From assembly GCF_018614195.1 (NCBI RefSeq), contig NZ_JAGGOT010000002.1, positions 92,573 through 156,572 of the forward strand: a stretch of 64,000 nt of DNA, given 5' to 3'. The notes under the pieces were generated by a model. The model was not told where the DNA came from. It saw only the letters and a list, made by a program, of their open reading frames with translations, and did no database searches. The position numbers and the translations under genes were made by a program. This DNA comes from Streptomyces sp. ISL-43. Its GTDB lineage: Bacteria > Actinomycetota > Actinomycetes > Streptomycetales > Streptomycetaceae. Positions within the stretch are counted from its first letter, which is position 1, and every line of letters begins with the position of its first letter. Positions 1 to 9,444 of this stretch are shown here, piece by piece.

Positions 1-1
1 C

Positions 2-1228
2 ACCATCGACCACACCGCCCCCGCCAACCCGACCGTCCGCTCCTCCCACTTCCCGCCGCCCGGCCCTGACGGCGCCGAGTGGAGCCTGAACCCCGCCAGC
101 ACCCCCGACCAGTGGATCGAAATCCTCGGCAACGGCACGGCTGCCGCGGACATCCGCGAGTACCAGTGGAGCCTGAACCACCCCACCTATGAGAACAAGG
201 TGGGGCCGTGGCAGAACGACCTGGCCTCCATCAAGCTGCAGGTCGACACCGCCGGTCCGAACGTCCTGTACGTCCGGACGGTCAACAAGGCAGGCAACAT
301 CTCGGTGCCGACCGAGTACCTCTTCTACGTCCAGGCCCGCCCCGGCACCGACACCCCCGGTGACGTCACCGGTGACGGCTCGCCTGACCTGCTGGCCATC
401 GACGCCGCCGGAAACCTGCGTACCTACGCGGGTGACAAGGTGGGTGACACCGACGCCTACATCCCGGGCGCCGTGGAGAACGGCAAGGTGGTCGCCCCCG
501 GGTACTGGAAGGACCCGACGAGCGGCAAGGCCGCGCTGATCGGGCACGCCACCGACTGGCATCCGGGCGACGGTCTGACCGACCTCATCGCGGTGATGCC
601 CGACGGGAAGATGTACATCTACCCGGGCACCGGCACCGGCCAGTTCGACGTCGGCCGCCGCCAGGAGATGCAGCTCCCGCTGTCCGCGCCCGATCCGGCC
701 ACGTTCCGGCAGATCGTGGTCACCGAGGACATCGACGGCGACGGACTCGGCGACCTGTTCGCCCTGGACGCCGATGGCTTCTGGGCGTTCTCCGGCTACA
801 CCGGATCCAGCTTCGCCTCCTACCGCAAGATGGCCACCGGCTGGGCCGCCCGCGACATCGTCGGCGTCCGCGACGTCTCCGGCGACAAGATCCCCGACCT
901 CCTCTTCCGCGACAACGCCAACGCCAACCGCGGCCTGGCCCTGCGCAAGGGCAAGGCCGGCACCAACGGCGGAGCCGACCTCACCTCGCTCCAGTTCGCG
1001 GCGAACGCCGAAGGCTGCGTCGACTACACCTACGCCACCACCGGCTGGAGCAGGACCGACATCCCCAGGATCCTCGGTACCGCCGACGCGACCGGTGACG
1101 GGATCCCCGACATCTGGGGTGTGAACTCCGTGGGGTTCGAGTACCTCTTCGCCGGCGGCGCCACGACGGCCGGCGGCCCCACGGGCCGCGACGAGGACGG
1201 CTGGAACACCTTCCTCACCATCGGCTGA
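2..1228 (+). CDS. FG-GAP/VCBS repeat secreted protein, C-terminal part
   Basis: The frame is open at the left edge, so only the last 408 residues are visible and the start lies outside the window. From about residue 118 to the end there are four Asp/Gly-rich calcium-loop repeats of FG-GAP/VCBS type (for example GDVTGDGSPDLLAID and DIDGDGLGDLFALD). Such repeats build beta-propellers in exported proteins of Streptomyces. The part before them (residues 1-115) has a beta-sandwich-like composition and ends in a YVRTVNKAGNIS-type strand pattern common in extracellular Ig/Fn3-like modules. Function beyond secretion and possible binding cannot be told. A strong hairpin follows the stop. Confidence 0.85.
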   Translation, partial: TIDHTAPANPTVRSSHFPPPGPDGAEWSLNPASTPDQWIEILGNGTAAADIREYQWSLNHPTYENKVGPWQNDLASIKLQVDTAGPNVLYVRTVNKAGNISVPTEYLFYVQARPGTDTPGDVTGDGSPDLLAIDAAGNLRTYAGDKVGDTDAYIPGAVENGKVVAPGYWKDPTSGKAALIGHATDWHPGDGLTDLIAVMPDGKMYIYPGTGTGQFDVGRRQEMQLPLSAPDPATFRQIVVTEDIDGDGLGDLFALDADGFWAFSGYTGSSFASYRKMATGWAARDIVGVRDVSGDKIPDLLFRDNANANRGLALRKGKAGTNGGADLTSLQFAANAEGCVDYTYATTGWSRTDIPRILGTADATGDGIPDIWGVNSVGFEYLFAGGATTAGGPTGRDEDGWNTFLTIG

Positions 1229-1255
1229 CCCGCACACGGGAAAACCCGGAAACAG

Positions 1256-1295
1256 CGGCGCCCCGCCCCGGCCCACAGGCCGGAGCGGGGCGCCG
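1256..1295. terminator. Bidirectional hairpin between convergent genes
   Basis: An 18-bp GC-rich inverted repeat (1256-1273 with 1278-1295, one mismatch, 4-base loop) lies between the stop of the FG-GAP gene and the stop of the DeoR-family gene coming from the other strand. There is no U-tract, as is usual in Streptomyces. Confidence 0.75.
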
Positions 1296-1327
1296 CCCGC
1301 GTACCGCGCGGCGGACCAGGGCGGGTC

Positions 1328-2302
1328 CTACCGGCGCCTCATGTCGGCCACGCGGGCCCGTTCTCCCGCCTGCTGCTCGTGGAGGGCCGCCGCGGACGAA
1401 CCGGCGCTGCGGAGCTGCGCCGTCGGGCCGCCCCGCCGCTGGACGGGCAGCGGGGACTCCCGGCGCGGACGGCGCCCTGCCATCCCCTCGCCGGAGCCGG
1501 AGCCGGCGCCGGAGGCACCCGTCCCGCCCGCCACGGTGATCTGTACGCCCTGGTCCGCCAGCGCCTGCAACTCCGTACCGGCCCGGTCGTCGTGCGGCGG
1601 CGGCTCGTCCGTCACCAGCCGCGTGATCACGTCCGTCGGCACGGTCTGGAACATGGTGTCCGTCCCGAGCTTCGTGTGGTCGGCCAGGACCACCACCTCC
1701 GCGGCCGCCTGTACCAGCGCCCGGTCCACGCTCGCGGAGAGCATGTTGGACGTGGACAGCCCGCGCTCGGCGGTGAGACCGCTGCCGGACAGGAAGGCCC
1801 GCGAGACCCGCAGCCCCTGGAGGGACTGCTCGGCACCGCTGCCGACCAGCGCGTAGTTGGACCCGCGCAGCGTTCCGCCGGTCATCACCACCTCCACCCG
1901 GTTCGCATGGGCCAGCGCCTGCGCGACGAGCAGCGAGTTGGTGACGACGGTGAGTCCGGGCACCCGGGCGAGCCGGCGGGCCAGCTCCTGGGTCGTGGTG
2001 CCGGCGCCGACGACGATGGCTTCGCCTTCTTCGACGAGACCGGCCGCGACATCGGCGATGGCGGTCTTCTCCGCCGTCGCGAGATGGGACTTTTGCGGAA
2101 AGCCGGACTCCCGCGTGAACCCGCCCGGCAATACCGCACCGCCGTGTCGGCGGTCGAGGAGTCCTTCTGCCTCCAGTGCCCGCACGTCCCGCCGTACGGT
2201 CACTTCGGAGGTCTGGACGACGCGGGCGAGCTCCCGGAGCGATACCGCTCCGTTGGCCCGCACCATTTCGAGGATCAATTGGCGACGTTCTGCAGCGAAC
2301 AC
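1328..2302 (-). CDS. DeoR/GlpR-family transcriptional regulator
   Basis: The 324-residue protein starts at GTG 2302. Residues 1-57 form the DeoR winged helix (SLRELARVVQTSEVTVRRDV followed by RRHGGAVLP). Residues about 75-235 form the isomerase-like sugar-phosphate sensor domain (GAGTTTQELARRL, VVTNSLLVAQAL). The last ~75 residues are a Gly/Ser/Arg-rich low-complexity tail absent from typical 250-residue family members. DeoR proteins usually repress sugar or nucleoside catabolism genes and respond to a phosphorylated sugar. It lies 2.4 kb from deoD in a region full of nucleoside genes, so it is a candidate regulator of them, but no CTACGCGCGTAG site was seen at its own promoter. Its ligand is unknown. 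Confidence 0.9.
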   Translation of the reverse strand: MFAAERRQLILEMVRANGAVSLRELARVVQTSEVTVRRDVRALEAEGLLDRRHGGAVLPGGFTRESGFPQKSHLATAEKTAIADVAAGLVEEGEAIVVGAGTTTQELARRLARVPGLTVVTNSLLVAQALAHANRVEVVMTGGTLRGSNYALVGSGAEQSLQGLRVSRAFLSGSGLTAERGLSTSNMLSASVDRALVQAAAEVVVLADHTKLGTDTMFQTVPTDVITRLVTDEPPPHDDRAGTELQALADQGVQITVAGGTGASGAGSGSGEGMAGRRPRRESPLPVQRRGGPTAQLRSAGSSAAALHEQQAGERARVADMRRR

Positions 2303-2368
2303 GAAACTGACAGTAACCCCAACGACCGTCTGCTTTCAGCTCTTTGCGCCGGAATTCCGAAGTTGTCC

Positions 2369-2392
2369 ATACCGTGTGCCAACTAGTGGTAT
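2369..2392. promoter_or_regulatory. ATACC-N14-GGTAT inverted repeat upstream of the DeoR-family gene
   Basis: The 175-bp gap between the flavoprotein stop and the DeoR-family start holds an ATACC/GGTAT inverted repeat around an ACTAGT core. This position would suit an autoregulatory operator, but the similarity is short and no second copy was found in the window. Confidence 0.25.
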
Positions 2393-2477
2393 ACGCGGTC
2401 GGCCCGTCGCGCACTTGCTCCACGACGGGCCGAAGGTCCGCTCCAAAACCCTTGCGCACAAGGGTCGTTATCGGTAC

Positions 2478-3917
2478 TTACGCCTCGCCCGCGGCCTTCC
2501 GCGTGTGCAGCTGGCGGGCGACCTCCGCGATCGAACCCGACAGCGAGGGGTACACGGTGAACGCGTTTGCGATCTGCTCGACCGTCAAGTTGTTGTCCAC
2601 GGCGATCGAGATCGGGTGGATGAGCTCGCTCGCGCGCGGCGAGACGACGACGCCGCCGACGACGATCCCGGTGCCGGGGCGGCAGAACATCTTCACGAAG
2701 CCGTCCCGGATGCCCTGCATCTTGGCGCGCGGGTTGCGCAGCAGGGGGAGCTTGACGACCCGGGCGTCGATCTTGCCGGAGTCCACGTCGGCCTGGGTGT
2801 AGCCGACGGTGGCGATCTCGGGGTCGGTGAAGACGTTCGAGGAGACCGTCTTCAGGTTCAGCGGGGCCACCGCGTCGCCGAGGAAGTGGTACATCGCGAT
2901 GCGGCCCTGCATGGCGGCCACGGACGCCAGCGCGAAGATCCCGGTCACGTCGCCGGCCGCGTACACGCCGGGCGAGGAGGTACGGGAGACCTTGTCGGTC
3001 CAGATGTGCCCGGACTCCTTGAGCTTGACCCCGGACTCCTCCAGGTTCATGCCGGTGGTGTTGGGCACCGCGCCGACCGCCATCAGGCAGTGCGTGCCCG
3101 TGATGACCCGGCCGTCCGAGAGGGTGACCTCGACCCGGTCGCCCACCCGCTTGGCGGACTCGGCGCGGGAGCGCCCGATGACGTTCATGCCGCGGCGGCG
3201 GAAGACGTCCTCCAGTACGGCGGCGGCGTCCGGGTCCTCGCCGGGCAGCACCCGGTCGCGGGAGGACACGAGCGTCACCCGGGAGCCGAGGGCCTGGTAC
3301 GCGCCGGCGAACTCGGCGCCGGTCACGCCGGAGCCGACCACGATGAGCTCCTCGGGGAGCTCTTCGAGGTCGTAGACCTGGGTCCAGTTCAGGATCCGCT
3401 CGCCGTCGGGCATCGCGTCGGGGATCTCGCGGGGGTGCCCGCCGGTCGCGATGAGCACGGCGTCGGCGGTCAGGATCGTCTCGCTGCCGTCGGCGGCGGT
3501 GACGATGACGTCCCGCGTGCCGTCGATGCCCTGCGGGCCGCCGAGCTTGCCGCGGCCCCGTACGACGCGGGCGCCGGCCCGGGTGACGGAGGCGGTGATG
3601 TCGTGCGACTGGGCGAGCGCGAGGCGCTTGACGCGCCGGTTCACCTTGCCGAGGTCCACGCCGACGACGCGCGCGGCGTGCTCGATGTGGGGGGTGTCGT
3701 CCGCGACGACGATCCCGAGCTCCTCGTACGACGAGTCGAAGGTCGTCATGACCTCGGCGGTCGCGATGAGGGTCTTGGAGGGTACGCAGTCGGTGAGCAC
3801 CGACGCGCCGCCCAGACCGTCGCAGTCGACGACGGTCACCTCCGCGCCGAGCTGGGCCCCCACGAGGGCCGCCTCATACCCGCCTGGTCCGCCGCCGATG
3901 ATCACGATCCGGGTCAC
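2478..3917 (-). CDS. lpdA: LpdA-type NAD(P)H:quinone oxidoreductase (flavoprotein disulfide reductase fold)
   Basis: A 479-residue two-dinucleotide flavoprotein. The FAD motif [10 protein letters not shown] is at residues 8-17, the NAD(P) motif [11 protein letters not shown] near 195, AAGDVTG near 310, and the dimerisation domain ([12 protein letters not shown]) lies after 350. It resembles lipoamide dehydrogenase, but the redox pair is broken: the CxxxxC position reads SVLTDC, so only the second Cys remains, and the C-terminal His-Glu dyad is replaced by YPSLSGS. These are the features of mycobacterial LpdA (Rv3303c), which reduces quinones instead of lipoamide. The gene stands alone with a 175-bp gap to the DeoR-family gene downstream of it on the same strand. 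Confidence 0.85.
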   Translation of the reverse strand: MTRIVIIGGGPGGYEAALVGAQLGAEVTVVDCDGLGGASVLTDCVPSKTLIATAEVMTTFDSSYEELGIVVADDTPHIEHAARVVGVDLGKVNRRVKRLALAQSHDITASVTRAGARVVRGRGKLGGPQGIDGTRDVIVTAADGSETILTADAVLIATGGHPREIPDAMPDGERILNWTQVYDLEELPEELIVVGSGVTGAEFAGAYQALGSRVTLVSSRDRVLPGEDPDAAAVLEDVFRRRGMNVIGRSRAESAKRVGDRVEVTLSDGRVITGTHCLMAVGAVPNTTGMNLEESGVKLKESGHIWTDKVSRTSSPGVYAAGDVTGIFALASVAAMQGRIAMYHFLGDAVAPLNLKTVSSNVFTDPEIATVGYTQADVDSGKIDARVVKLPLLRNPRAKMQGIRDGFVKMFCRPGTGIVVGGVVVSPRASELIHPISIAVDNNLTVEQIANAFTVYPSLSGSIAEVARQLHTRKAAGEA

Positions 3918-4148
3918 GAAAACTCCGCCTCACGTCTACCCGGCCGGCTGCCGCCCCGGCCGGGGCTTCCGGGGGGTCTCCCCGGGGGATGCATTCCGTG
4001 CCCCATTGTCCCGCACGCATCAAGGTGCTTCACGCCCGGTCCGCCATCCGGGCGGGAGCCGGGGCAGGGCCCCTGGCCAAGGGCCGTGCGGGGTCGGGGA
4101 AAGGTCCGGGAACGCGGCCGGGGCCGCCCCTCCCGTACTCTCGACCCC

Positions 4149-4586
4149 ATGTCGCTCTACGCCGCGTACGCCGGCAACCTCGACCCGCGGCTGATGACGC
4201 GCCGCGCTCCGCATTCGCCGCTGCGCGGCACGGGCTGGATCAACGACTGGCGGCTGACCTTCGGCGGCGAGCAGATGGGCTGGGAGGGCGCGCTGGCGAC
4301 GATCGTCGAAGCGCCCCGCCACCAGGTCTTCGTCGCGCTGTACGACGTCGCTCCGCTGGACGAGGACTCCTTGGACCGGTGGGAGGGTGTCGGGCTCGAC
4401 ATCTACCGCCGCATGCGGGTGCGCGTGCACACGCTGGACGGCGAGGAGGCGGCCTGGATGTACGTCCTGAACGGCTACGAGGGCGGCCTGCCCTCCGCGC
4501 GCTACCTGGGCGAGCTCGCCGACGCGGCCGAGTCCGCGGGCGCCCCGCACGACTACGTGATGGAACTGCGCAAGCGGCCCTGCTAG
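4149..4586 (+). CDS. Gamma-glutamylcyclotransferase-like (AIG2/GGCT fold) protein
   Basis: A 145-residue protein from ATG 4149. The N-terminus [16 protein letters not shown] is the GGCT-family opening motif (Y-x-x-YGSN-like loop), and residues 75-80 ([12 protein letters not shown]) hold the conserved acidic stretch before the ExxYR motif (DIYRRM). The length is typical of bacterial AIG2-like proteins. The family cleaves gamma-glutamyl amines or peptides to 5-oxoproline; the actual substrate here is not known. It is monocistronic and diverges from lpdA across a 230-bp gap. Confidence 0.75.
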   Translation: MSLYAAYAGNLDPRLMTRRAPHSPLRGTGWINDWRLTFGGEQMGWEGALATIVEAPRHQVFVALYDVAPLDEDSLDRWEGVGLDIYRRMRVRVHTLDGEEAAWMYVLNGYEGGLPSARYLGELADAAESAGAPHDYVMELRKRPC

Positions 4587-4707
4587 CCGGCGCGCGTCCG
4601 GCCCCGCCGGCGGTCCCCCGGGCCGCGGCGCCCGGGCCCCCACGGCCATCCGGGACAATTCGTGGGAAACGACAAGGCAACGATCCGAACACCGTGAGCT
4701 GCGCCAT

Positions 4708-4719
4708 CTACGCGCGTAG
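4708..4719. promoter_or_regulatory. Nucleoside-regulon operator, deoD copy
   Basis: A perfect CTACGCGCGTAG palindrome ends 25 bp before the GTG start of deoD. The same site recurs before deoC, add, deoA and the two importer transcripts. The position close to the start suits repression. Confidence 0.75.
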
Positions 4720-4744
4720 GCCATCACCGGCTACGCTCTTCTGC

Positions 4745-5551
4745 GTGAACGCATCTGTTACCGACCCCTTCGCCGCCGCCGACGCCGCAGCCGCCCGCCT
4801 CCGTGAGCTGACCGGCGCCGAGACCCACGATGTCGCCCTCGTGATGGGCTCCGGCTGGGCCCCCGCCGCAGAGGCGCTCGGTGCGCCCGAGGCCGAGTTC
4901 CCGGTCACCGACCTGCCCGGATTCCCGCCGCCCGCCGTCGAGGGCCACGGCGGCAAGATCCGCTCGTACAAGATCGGCGACAAGCGCGCGCTGCTCTTCC
5001 TCGGCCGGACCCACTACTACGAGGGCCGCGGCGTCGCCGCCGTCGCCCACGGCGTGCGCACCGCCGTCGCCGCCGGCTGCAAGACCGTCGTCCTGACCAA
5101 CGGCTGCGGCGGTCTGCGCGAGGGCATGAAGCCCGGCCAGCCCGTCCTGATCAGCGACCACCTCAACCTGACGGCCACCTCGCCGATCGTCGGCGCGAAC
5201 TTCGTGGACCTCACCGACCTGTACTCGCCGCGCCTGCGCGCGATGTGCAAGGAGATCGACGAGACCCTCGAAGAGGGCGTCTACGTGCAGTTCCCCGGCC
5301 CGCACTACGAGACCCCGGCCGAGATCAACATGATCCGCGTCATGGGCGCCGACCTGGTCGGCATGTCCACCGTGCTGGAGGCCATCGCCGCCCGTGAGGC
5401 CGGCGCCGAGGTGCTCGGCATCTCCCTGGTCACCAACCTGGCGGCGGGCATCTCCGGCGAGCCGCTGAACCACGAAGAGGTCCTCCAGGCCGGCCGCGAC
5501 TCGGCCGCCCGCATGGGCACGCTGCTGACCCAGGTCCTCGCCCGGATCTGA
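4745..5551 (+). CDS. deoD: Purine nucleoside phosphorylase, trimeric class
   Basis: A 268-residue protein from GTG 4745. It splits purine (deoxy)ribonucleosides with phosphate into base and (deoxy)ribose-1-phosphate. It shows the trimeric PNP signatures: phosphate loop MGSGW near residue 34, HYYEG near 85, the substrate-binding [10 protein letters not shown] near 185, and the base-binding TNLAAGIS near 235. The family symbol could equally be punA, since deoD in E. coli is the hexameric class. It is followed after 39 bp by a sugar-phosphate mutase, which would use the released pentose-1-phosphate. A CTACGCGCGTAG operator precedes it. Confidence 0.92.
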   Translation: MNASVTDPFAAADAAAARLRELTGAETHDVALVMGSGWAPAAEALGAPEAEFPVTDLPGFPPPAVEGHGGKIRSYKIGDKRALLFLGRTHYYEGRGVAAVAHGVRTAVAAGCKTVVLTNGCGGLREGMKPGQPVLISDHLNLTATSPIVGANFVDLTDLYSPRLRAMCKEIDETLEEGVYVQFPGPHYETPAEINMIRVMGADLVGMSTVLEAIAAREAGAEVLGISLVTNLAAGISGEPLNHEEVLQAGRDSAARMGTLLTQVLARI

Positions 5552-5590
5552 TCGAGCGACCCGACCGACCGACGAGAGGTAGTGCAGGAC

Positions 5591-7240
5591 GTGCAGGACG
5601 ATCTGATCGCACGGGCCCAGGCCTGGCTGGCCGAGGACCCGGACCCGGAGACGGCGGACGAGCTCGCGAAGCTCATCGGAGCCGGTGACACGACCGAGCT
5701 CGCGGACCGCTTCTCCGGCATGCTCCAGTTCGGCACCGCAGGGCTCCGCGGCGAGCTGGGCGCGGGCCCGATGCGGATGAACCGCAATGTGGTCATCCGG
5801 GCCGCGGCCGGCCTCGCGGCCTACCTCAAGGCCCAGGGGCACGCCGGCGGCCTGGTCGTCGTCGGCTACGACGCCCGCTACAAGTCGGCGGACTTCGCCC
5901 GCGACACCGCCGCCGTGATGATCGGTGCCGGGCTGCGCGCGGCCGTCCTGCCCCGCCCGCTGCCGACGCCCGTCCTCGCGTACGCCATACGGCATCTGGG
6001 TGCCGTCGCCGGCGTCGAGGTGACCGCGAGCCACAACCCGCCCCGGGACAACGGCTACAAGGTCTACCTCGGCGACGGTTCGCAGATCGTCTCCCCGGCG
6101 GACGCTCAGATCGCCGCGGAGATCGACGCGATCGCCGCGCTGGCCGACGTGCCGCGACCGGACAGCGGCTGGCAGGACCTCGGCGACGAGGTCCTGGAGG
6201 CCTACCTGGAGCGTACGGACGCCGTCCTGACCCCCGGTTCCCCCCGGGGCGTGCGGACCGTCTACACGGCCATGCACGGCGTCGGCAAGGATGTCGTCCT
6301 GGCCGCCTTCGCCCGCGCCGGCTTCCCCGCCCCGGTCCTCGTGGCCGAGCAGGCGGAGCCGGACCCGGCCTTCCCGACCGTGGCCTTCCCCAACCCGGAA
6401 GAGCCCGGCGCGATGGACCTGGCCTTCGCGACGGCCGCCCGGGCGAACCCGGACATCGTCATCGCGAACGACCCGGACGCCGACCGCTGCGCGGTGGCCG
6501 TCCCGGACGACGCGTCCGCCACCGGCTGGCGGATGCTGCGCGGCGACGAGGTCGGCGCGCTGCTCGCCGCCCACCTGGTGCACAAGGGCGCGCAGGGCGT
6601 CTTCGCGGAGTCCATCGTCTCCTCCAGCCTCCTGGGCCGGATCGCGGAGGCGGCGGGCGTCGGCTACGAGGAGACCCTCACCGGCTTCAAGTGGATCTCC
6701 CGGGTCGAGGGCCTGCGCTACGGGTACGAGGAGGCGCTCGGCTACTGCGTGGACCCCGAGGGCGTCCGCGACAAGGACGGCGTCACGGCCGCCCTGCTCG
6801 TCGCCGAACTGGCCTCGGAGCTCAAGGAGCAGGGCCGGACCCTGACCGACCTGCTGGACGACCTGGCGATGGCCCACGGGCTGCACGCCACGGACCAGCT
6901 GTCGGTCCGCGTGCAGGACCTGTCGGTCATCGCCTCGGCGATGGCGGCGCTGCGCGCGGAGCCCCCGGTCTCGCTGGCGGGCCTGCGGGTCGCCTCGGCG
7001 GAGGACCTGAACCAGGGCACGGCGACCCTCCCGCCCACGGACGGGCTGCGCTACTACCTGGAGGGCGACTACAAGGCCCGGGTGATCGTCCGCCCGTCCG
7101 GCACCGAGCCGAAGCTCAAGTGCTACCTGGAGGTCGTCGTCCCGGTGGCTGAGCCCTCCGACCTGCTCCCGGCCCGCGCCCGCGGCCAGGAGGTCCTCGA
7201 CGCGATCAAGAAGGACCTCGCGGCGGCGGCGGGCATCTAG
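5591..7240 (+). CDS. Phosphohexomutase-superfamily protein, probable phosphopentomutase
   Basis: A 549-residue alpha-D-phosphohexomutase. The active-site phosphoserine loop is TASHNPPRDNGYK (near residue 145), the metal loop NDPDADR near 295, sugar binding near 370, and the phosphate-binding RPSGTEPK near 505. It resembles the PGM2 group, which prefers pentose-1-phosphates, and its place directly after deoD argues for ribose/deoxyribose-1-phosphate to 5-phosphate conversion; phosphomannomutase or phosphoglucomutase activity is possible. GTG 5591 is preferred because the GAGAGG element at 5574 is 11 bases away; an in-frame GTG at 5582 is only 2 bases from it. A strong terminator follows. Confidence 0.85.
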   Translation: MQDDLIARAQAWLAEDPDPETADELAKLIGAGDTTELADRFSGMLQFGTAGLRGELGAGPMRMNRNVVIRAAAGLAAYLKAQGHAGGLVVVGYDARYKSADFARDTAAVMIGAGLRAAVLPRPLPTPVLAYAIRHLGAVAGVEVTASHNPPRDNGYKVYLGDGSQIVSPADAQIAAEIDAIAALADVPRPDSGWQDLGDEVLEAYLERTDAVLTPGSPRGVRTVYTAMHGVGKDVVLAAFARAGFPAPVLVAEQAEPDPAFPTVAFPNPEEPGAMDLAFATAARANPDIVIANDPDADRCAVAVPDDASATGWRMLRGDEVGALLAAHLVHKGAQGVFAESIVSSSLLGRIAEAAGVGYEETLTGFKWISRVEGLRYGYEEALGYCVDPEGVRDKDGVTAALLVAELASELKEQGRTLTDLLDDLAMAHGLHATDQLSVRVQDLSVIASAMAALRAEPPVSLAGLRVASAEDLNQGTATLPPTDGLRYYLEGDYKARVIVRPSGTEPKLKCYLEVVVPVAEPSDLLPARARGQEVLDAIKKDLAAAAGI

Positions 7241-7253
7241 TGCTGTGGCTCAT

Positions 7254-7291
7254 GTGAAAGGCCCCGGACCCATGGGTCCGGGGCCTTTCAC
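7254..7291. terminator. Strong bidirectional terminator
   Basis: A perfect 18-bp inverted repeat with a 2-base loop (GTGAAAGGCCCCGGACCC and its complement) sits between the mutase stop and the convergent lipoprotein stop. Confidence 0.9.
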
Positions 7292-7313
7292 GTCGCGGGC
7301 GGACGGCCGCCGC

Positions 7314-7973
7314 TCAGCTCTTCGTCGGTACGGGCGTGGGCGCTCCCGTCGTCGTCCCGGGCCGCACCACGTCGCCCAGCGTCGGGACCGCCTCCGGCCG
7401 CGAGCGGACGGCGTCGCTGCACTCCCAGGCCCTCGGCGGATCCGAGTCGGGCCCGCCCAGCACCACCGGCCCGGGCCCCGCGGACAGCGCGTCGCTCTCC
7501 GAGAGCGTGCACACGATCTGCGACAACGCCACCGGCGGCAGGTCCTCGGGCTTGCGGCTGAGCCGTACCGTGCCCGCCGGATCGCCCGGCCGCGGCGCCC
7601 CCGCCGTCAGCCCGGCCGGGACCTCGGTCGTGAAGCCCGCCTCCCGCTCCTCCGCCGACGGCTCGCGCTGCAGCGCCTCCAGCAGGGCCTGGCCCACCAG
7701 CACCACCGCGTCCCGGGACGGCTTCTTCTCCGGGATCGGCACCAGTCGCTCGACCCCCACCAGCTGGGCCCCGCAGACCATTTCCACCGTGGCCCGGATG
7801 CCCTGCACCCCGCTCGGCCCCGTCGGCGTCGACGGCGGTTTCTTGCACGACACCCGCGAGGGCGCCGCGCCCACGTCCACCGGAACGGTGGTCGCCCGGA
7901 TCCCGCACCCCGGCAGGGCGCCCAGGGCGAACAGGCCAAGGGCCGCCAGTACGGCCGCGCTACGCCTCGTCAC
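7314..7973 (-). CDS. Lipoprotein of the AfsQ locus
   Basis: A 219-residue lipoprotein from GTG 7973. The signal peptide MTRRSAAVLAALGLFALGALPGC has a lipobox ALPG/C. The mature part has several Cys and no recognisable domain. It overlaps the end of afsQ2 by 14 bases, so the two are cotranslated. In S. coelicolor a lipoprotein gene holds the same place beside afsQ2. A role in sensing outside the membrane is reasonable but unproven. Confidence 0.8.
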   Translation of the reverse strand: MTRRSAAVLAALGLFALGALPGCGIRATTVPVDVGAAPSRVSCKKPPSTPTGPSGVQGIRATVEMVCGAQLVGVERLVPIPEKKPSRDAVVLVGQALLEALQREPSAEEREAGFTTEVPAGLTAGAPRPGDPAGTVRLSRKPEDLPPVALSQIVCTLSESDALSAGPGPVVLGGPDSDPPRAWECSDAVRSRPEAVPTLGDVVRPGTTTGAPTPVPTKS

Positions 7974-9444
7974 CGGCGATCACCTTCCCCACGTCCACCG
8001 GCAGCCGCAGTGTGAACAGCGCACCGCCCTCCGGCCCGTTCTCCGCGGTGATGTCCCCGCCGTGGATGTGCGCGTTCTCCATCGCGATGGACAGGCCCAG
8101 ACCGCTGCCGTCCGACTTGGGCCGCGACGCGCTCGCCTTGTAGAACCGGTCGAAGACGTGCGGCAGCACGTCCTCGGGGATGCCCGGCCCGTTGTCCCGT
8201 ACCGCCATGACCAGCCACTCCCCCTCCACCCGGATGGAGACGCGTACCGGCGACCCGCCGTGCTTGAGCGCGTTGCCGATCAGGTTGGCCAGGATCACGT
8301 CGAGGCGCCGGGGGTCGAGGCGCGCCACGATCCCGCGCTCCGCGTCGAGTTCGACCGCGTCGAGCCAAGCCCGCGCGTCGATGCACGCCGTCACCTGGTC
8401 GGCGACGTCCACGTCGTCCAGCACGAGGCGTGCCGTCCCCGCGTCGAAGCGGGTGACCTCCATCAGGTTCTCCACCAGGTTGTTCAGCCGCCTGGTCTCG
8501 CTGACGACCAGTGCCACCGCCGGTGCGATCATCGGATCGAGGTCGTCGACCTCTTCCTCCAGCACCTCGGCGACCGCCGTCAACGCCGTCAGCGGCGTGC
8601 GCAGTTCGTGGGACATGTCCGCGACGAACCGCCGGCTGGACTCCTCCCGCGCGCTCATGTCGGCGACCTTCTTCTCCAGCGCCTCCGCCGTCTTGTTGAA
8701 GGTGTGCGCCAGATCGGCGAGTTCGTCCGTCCCCGACACCTCGAGCCGGTGGTCCAGCTCCCCCTCGCCGAGCCGCCGAGCCGCGTCGCCGAGCCGCTGC
8801 ACGGGCCGGAGCACCGTACGGGCCGCGGCCTGCGCGAGCAGCGCGGACCCGAGCAGCGCGAGCCCGGTGGCGATGGTCAGCGACCAGGCCAGGGCGTTGA
8901 GGTCGTCGCGCTCCTGGGCGAGGGACTTGTACATGTAGCCCGTCGGCCCGCCGCCCACGATCCGGGTGCCGCCGACCAGGTACGGGTTGCCGTGCGGCTT
9001 CGTCCGCTGCCAGTACATGTGGTACTCGGCGTCGTTGGCCGATGTCGTCTTCTGCCGGTCGTCGATCGCGTGCTGCAGCGACTTCGGTACGTCGGCCAGC
9101 GAGAAGGCGTCGGGGCCCGCCGCGCCGGCCACCTTGCGGCCGTCCTTCAGCTCGTCCACCAGCAGCACGCTGTAGCCGGGGCTGCTGCCCGCCATCATCT
9201 CGGCGGCGTGCTGCAGCTCGTCCTGCGTCGGGTCGGCGGGGAGCGCCGCGGCCCGGTTCTGCATCTCCTGCCGGAAGTCGCCGAGGGCGGCGTCCTGGGT
9301 CCGGGTCAGGACGGCCTCGCGGTTGAGCCAGTACGCGATCCCCGACGCGGAGACCGCGGCCGTCAGGGCGACCAGCGCGAACACGACGAGGAGCCGCAGC
9401 CGCAGGCTGGTCCAGCGCCGGCCCGCGAACAGGGCTTTGATCAC
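7960..9444 (-). CDS. afsQ2: AfsQ2 sensor histidine kinase
   Basis: A 494-residue membrane kinase. It starts at GTG 9444, whose GTGA overlaps the stop of the response regulator gene by 4 bases. One membrane segment is at residues ~12-33, an extracellular sensor at ~34-160, a second segment at ~165-190 and HAMP to ~245. The phospho-acceptor box SHELRTPL is near 275, and ATPase boxes follow: NALKHGG (N box), DNGPGIP (G1), GSGLGLSI (G2). In S. coelicolor AfsQ2 phosphorylates AfsQ1, and the system affects antibiotic production under nitrogen-rich (glutamate) conditions. Confidence 0.93.
   Translation of the reverse strand: MIKALFAGRRWTSLRLRLLVVFALVALTAAVSASGIAYWLNREAVLTRTQDAALGDFRQEMQNRAAALPADPTQDELQHAAEMMAGSSPGYSVLLVDELKDGRKVAGAAGPDAFSLADVPKSLQHAIDDRQKTTSANDAEYHMYWQRTKPHGNPYLVGGTRIVGGGPTGYMYKSLAQERDDLNALAWSLTIATGLALLGSALLAQAAARTVLRPVQRLGDAARRLGEGELDHRLEVSGTDELADLAHTFNKTAEALEKKVADMSAREESSRRFVADMSHELRTPLTALTAVAEVLEEEVDDLDPMIAPAVALVVSETRRLNNLVENLMEVTRFDAGTARLVLDDVDVADQVTACIDARAWLDAVELDAERGIVARLDPRRLDVILANLIGNALKHGGSPVRVSIRVEGEWLVMAVRDNGPGIPEDVLPHVFDRFYKASASRPKSDGSGLGLSIAMENAHIHGGDITAENGPEGGALFTLRLPVDVGKVIAGDEA

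Noticed and set aside
4724..6886. A 720-residue open frame on the minus strand opposite deoD and the sugar mutase
   Set aside because: It is the antisense shadow of well-conserved genes in 70%+ GC DNA; its translation is low-complexity Ala/Gly/Arg/Val with no domain.
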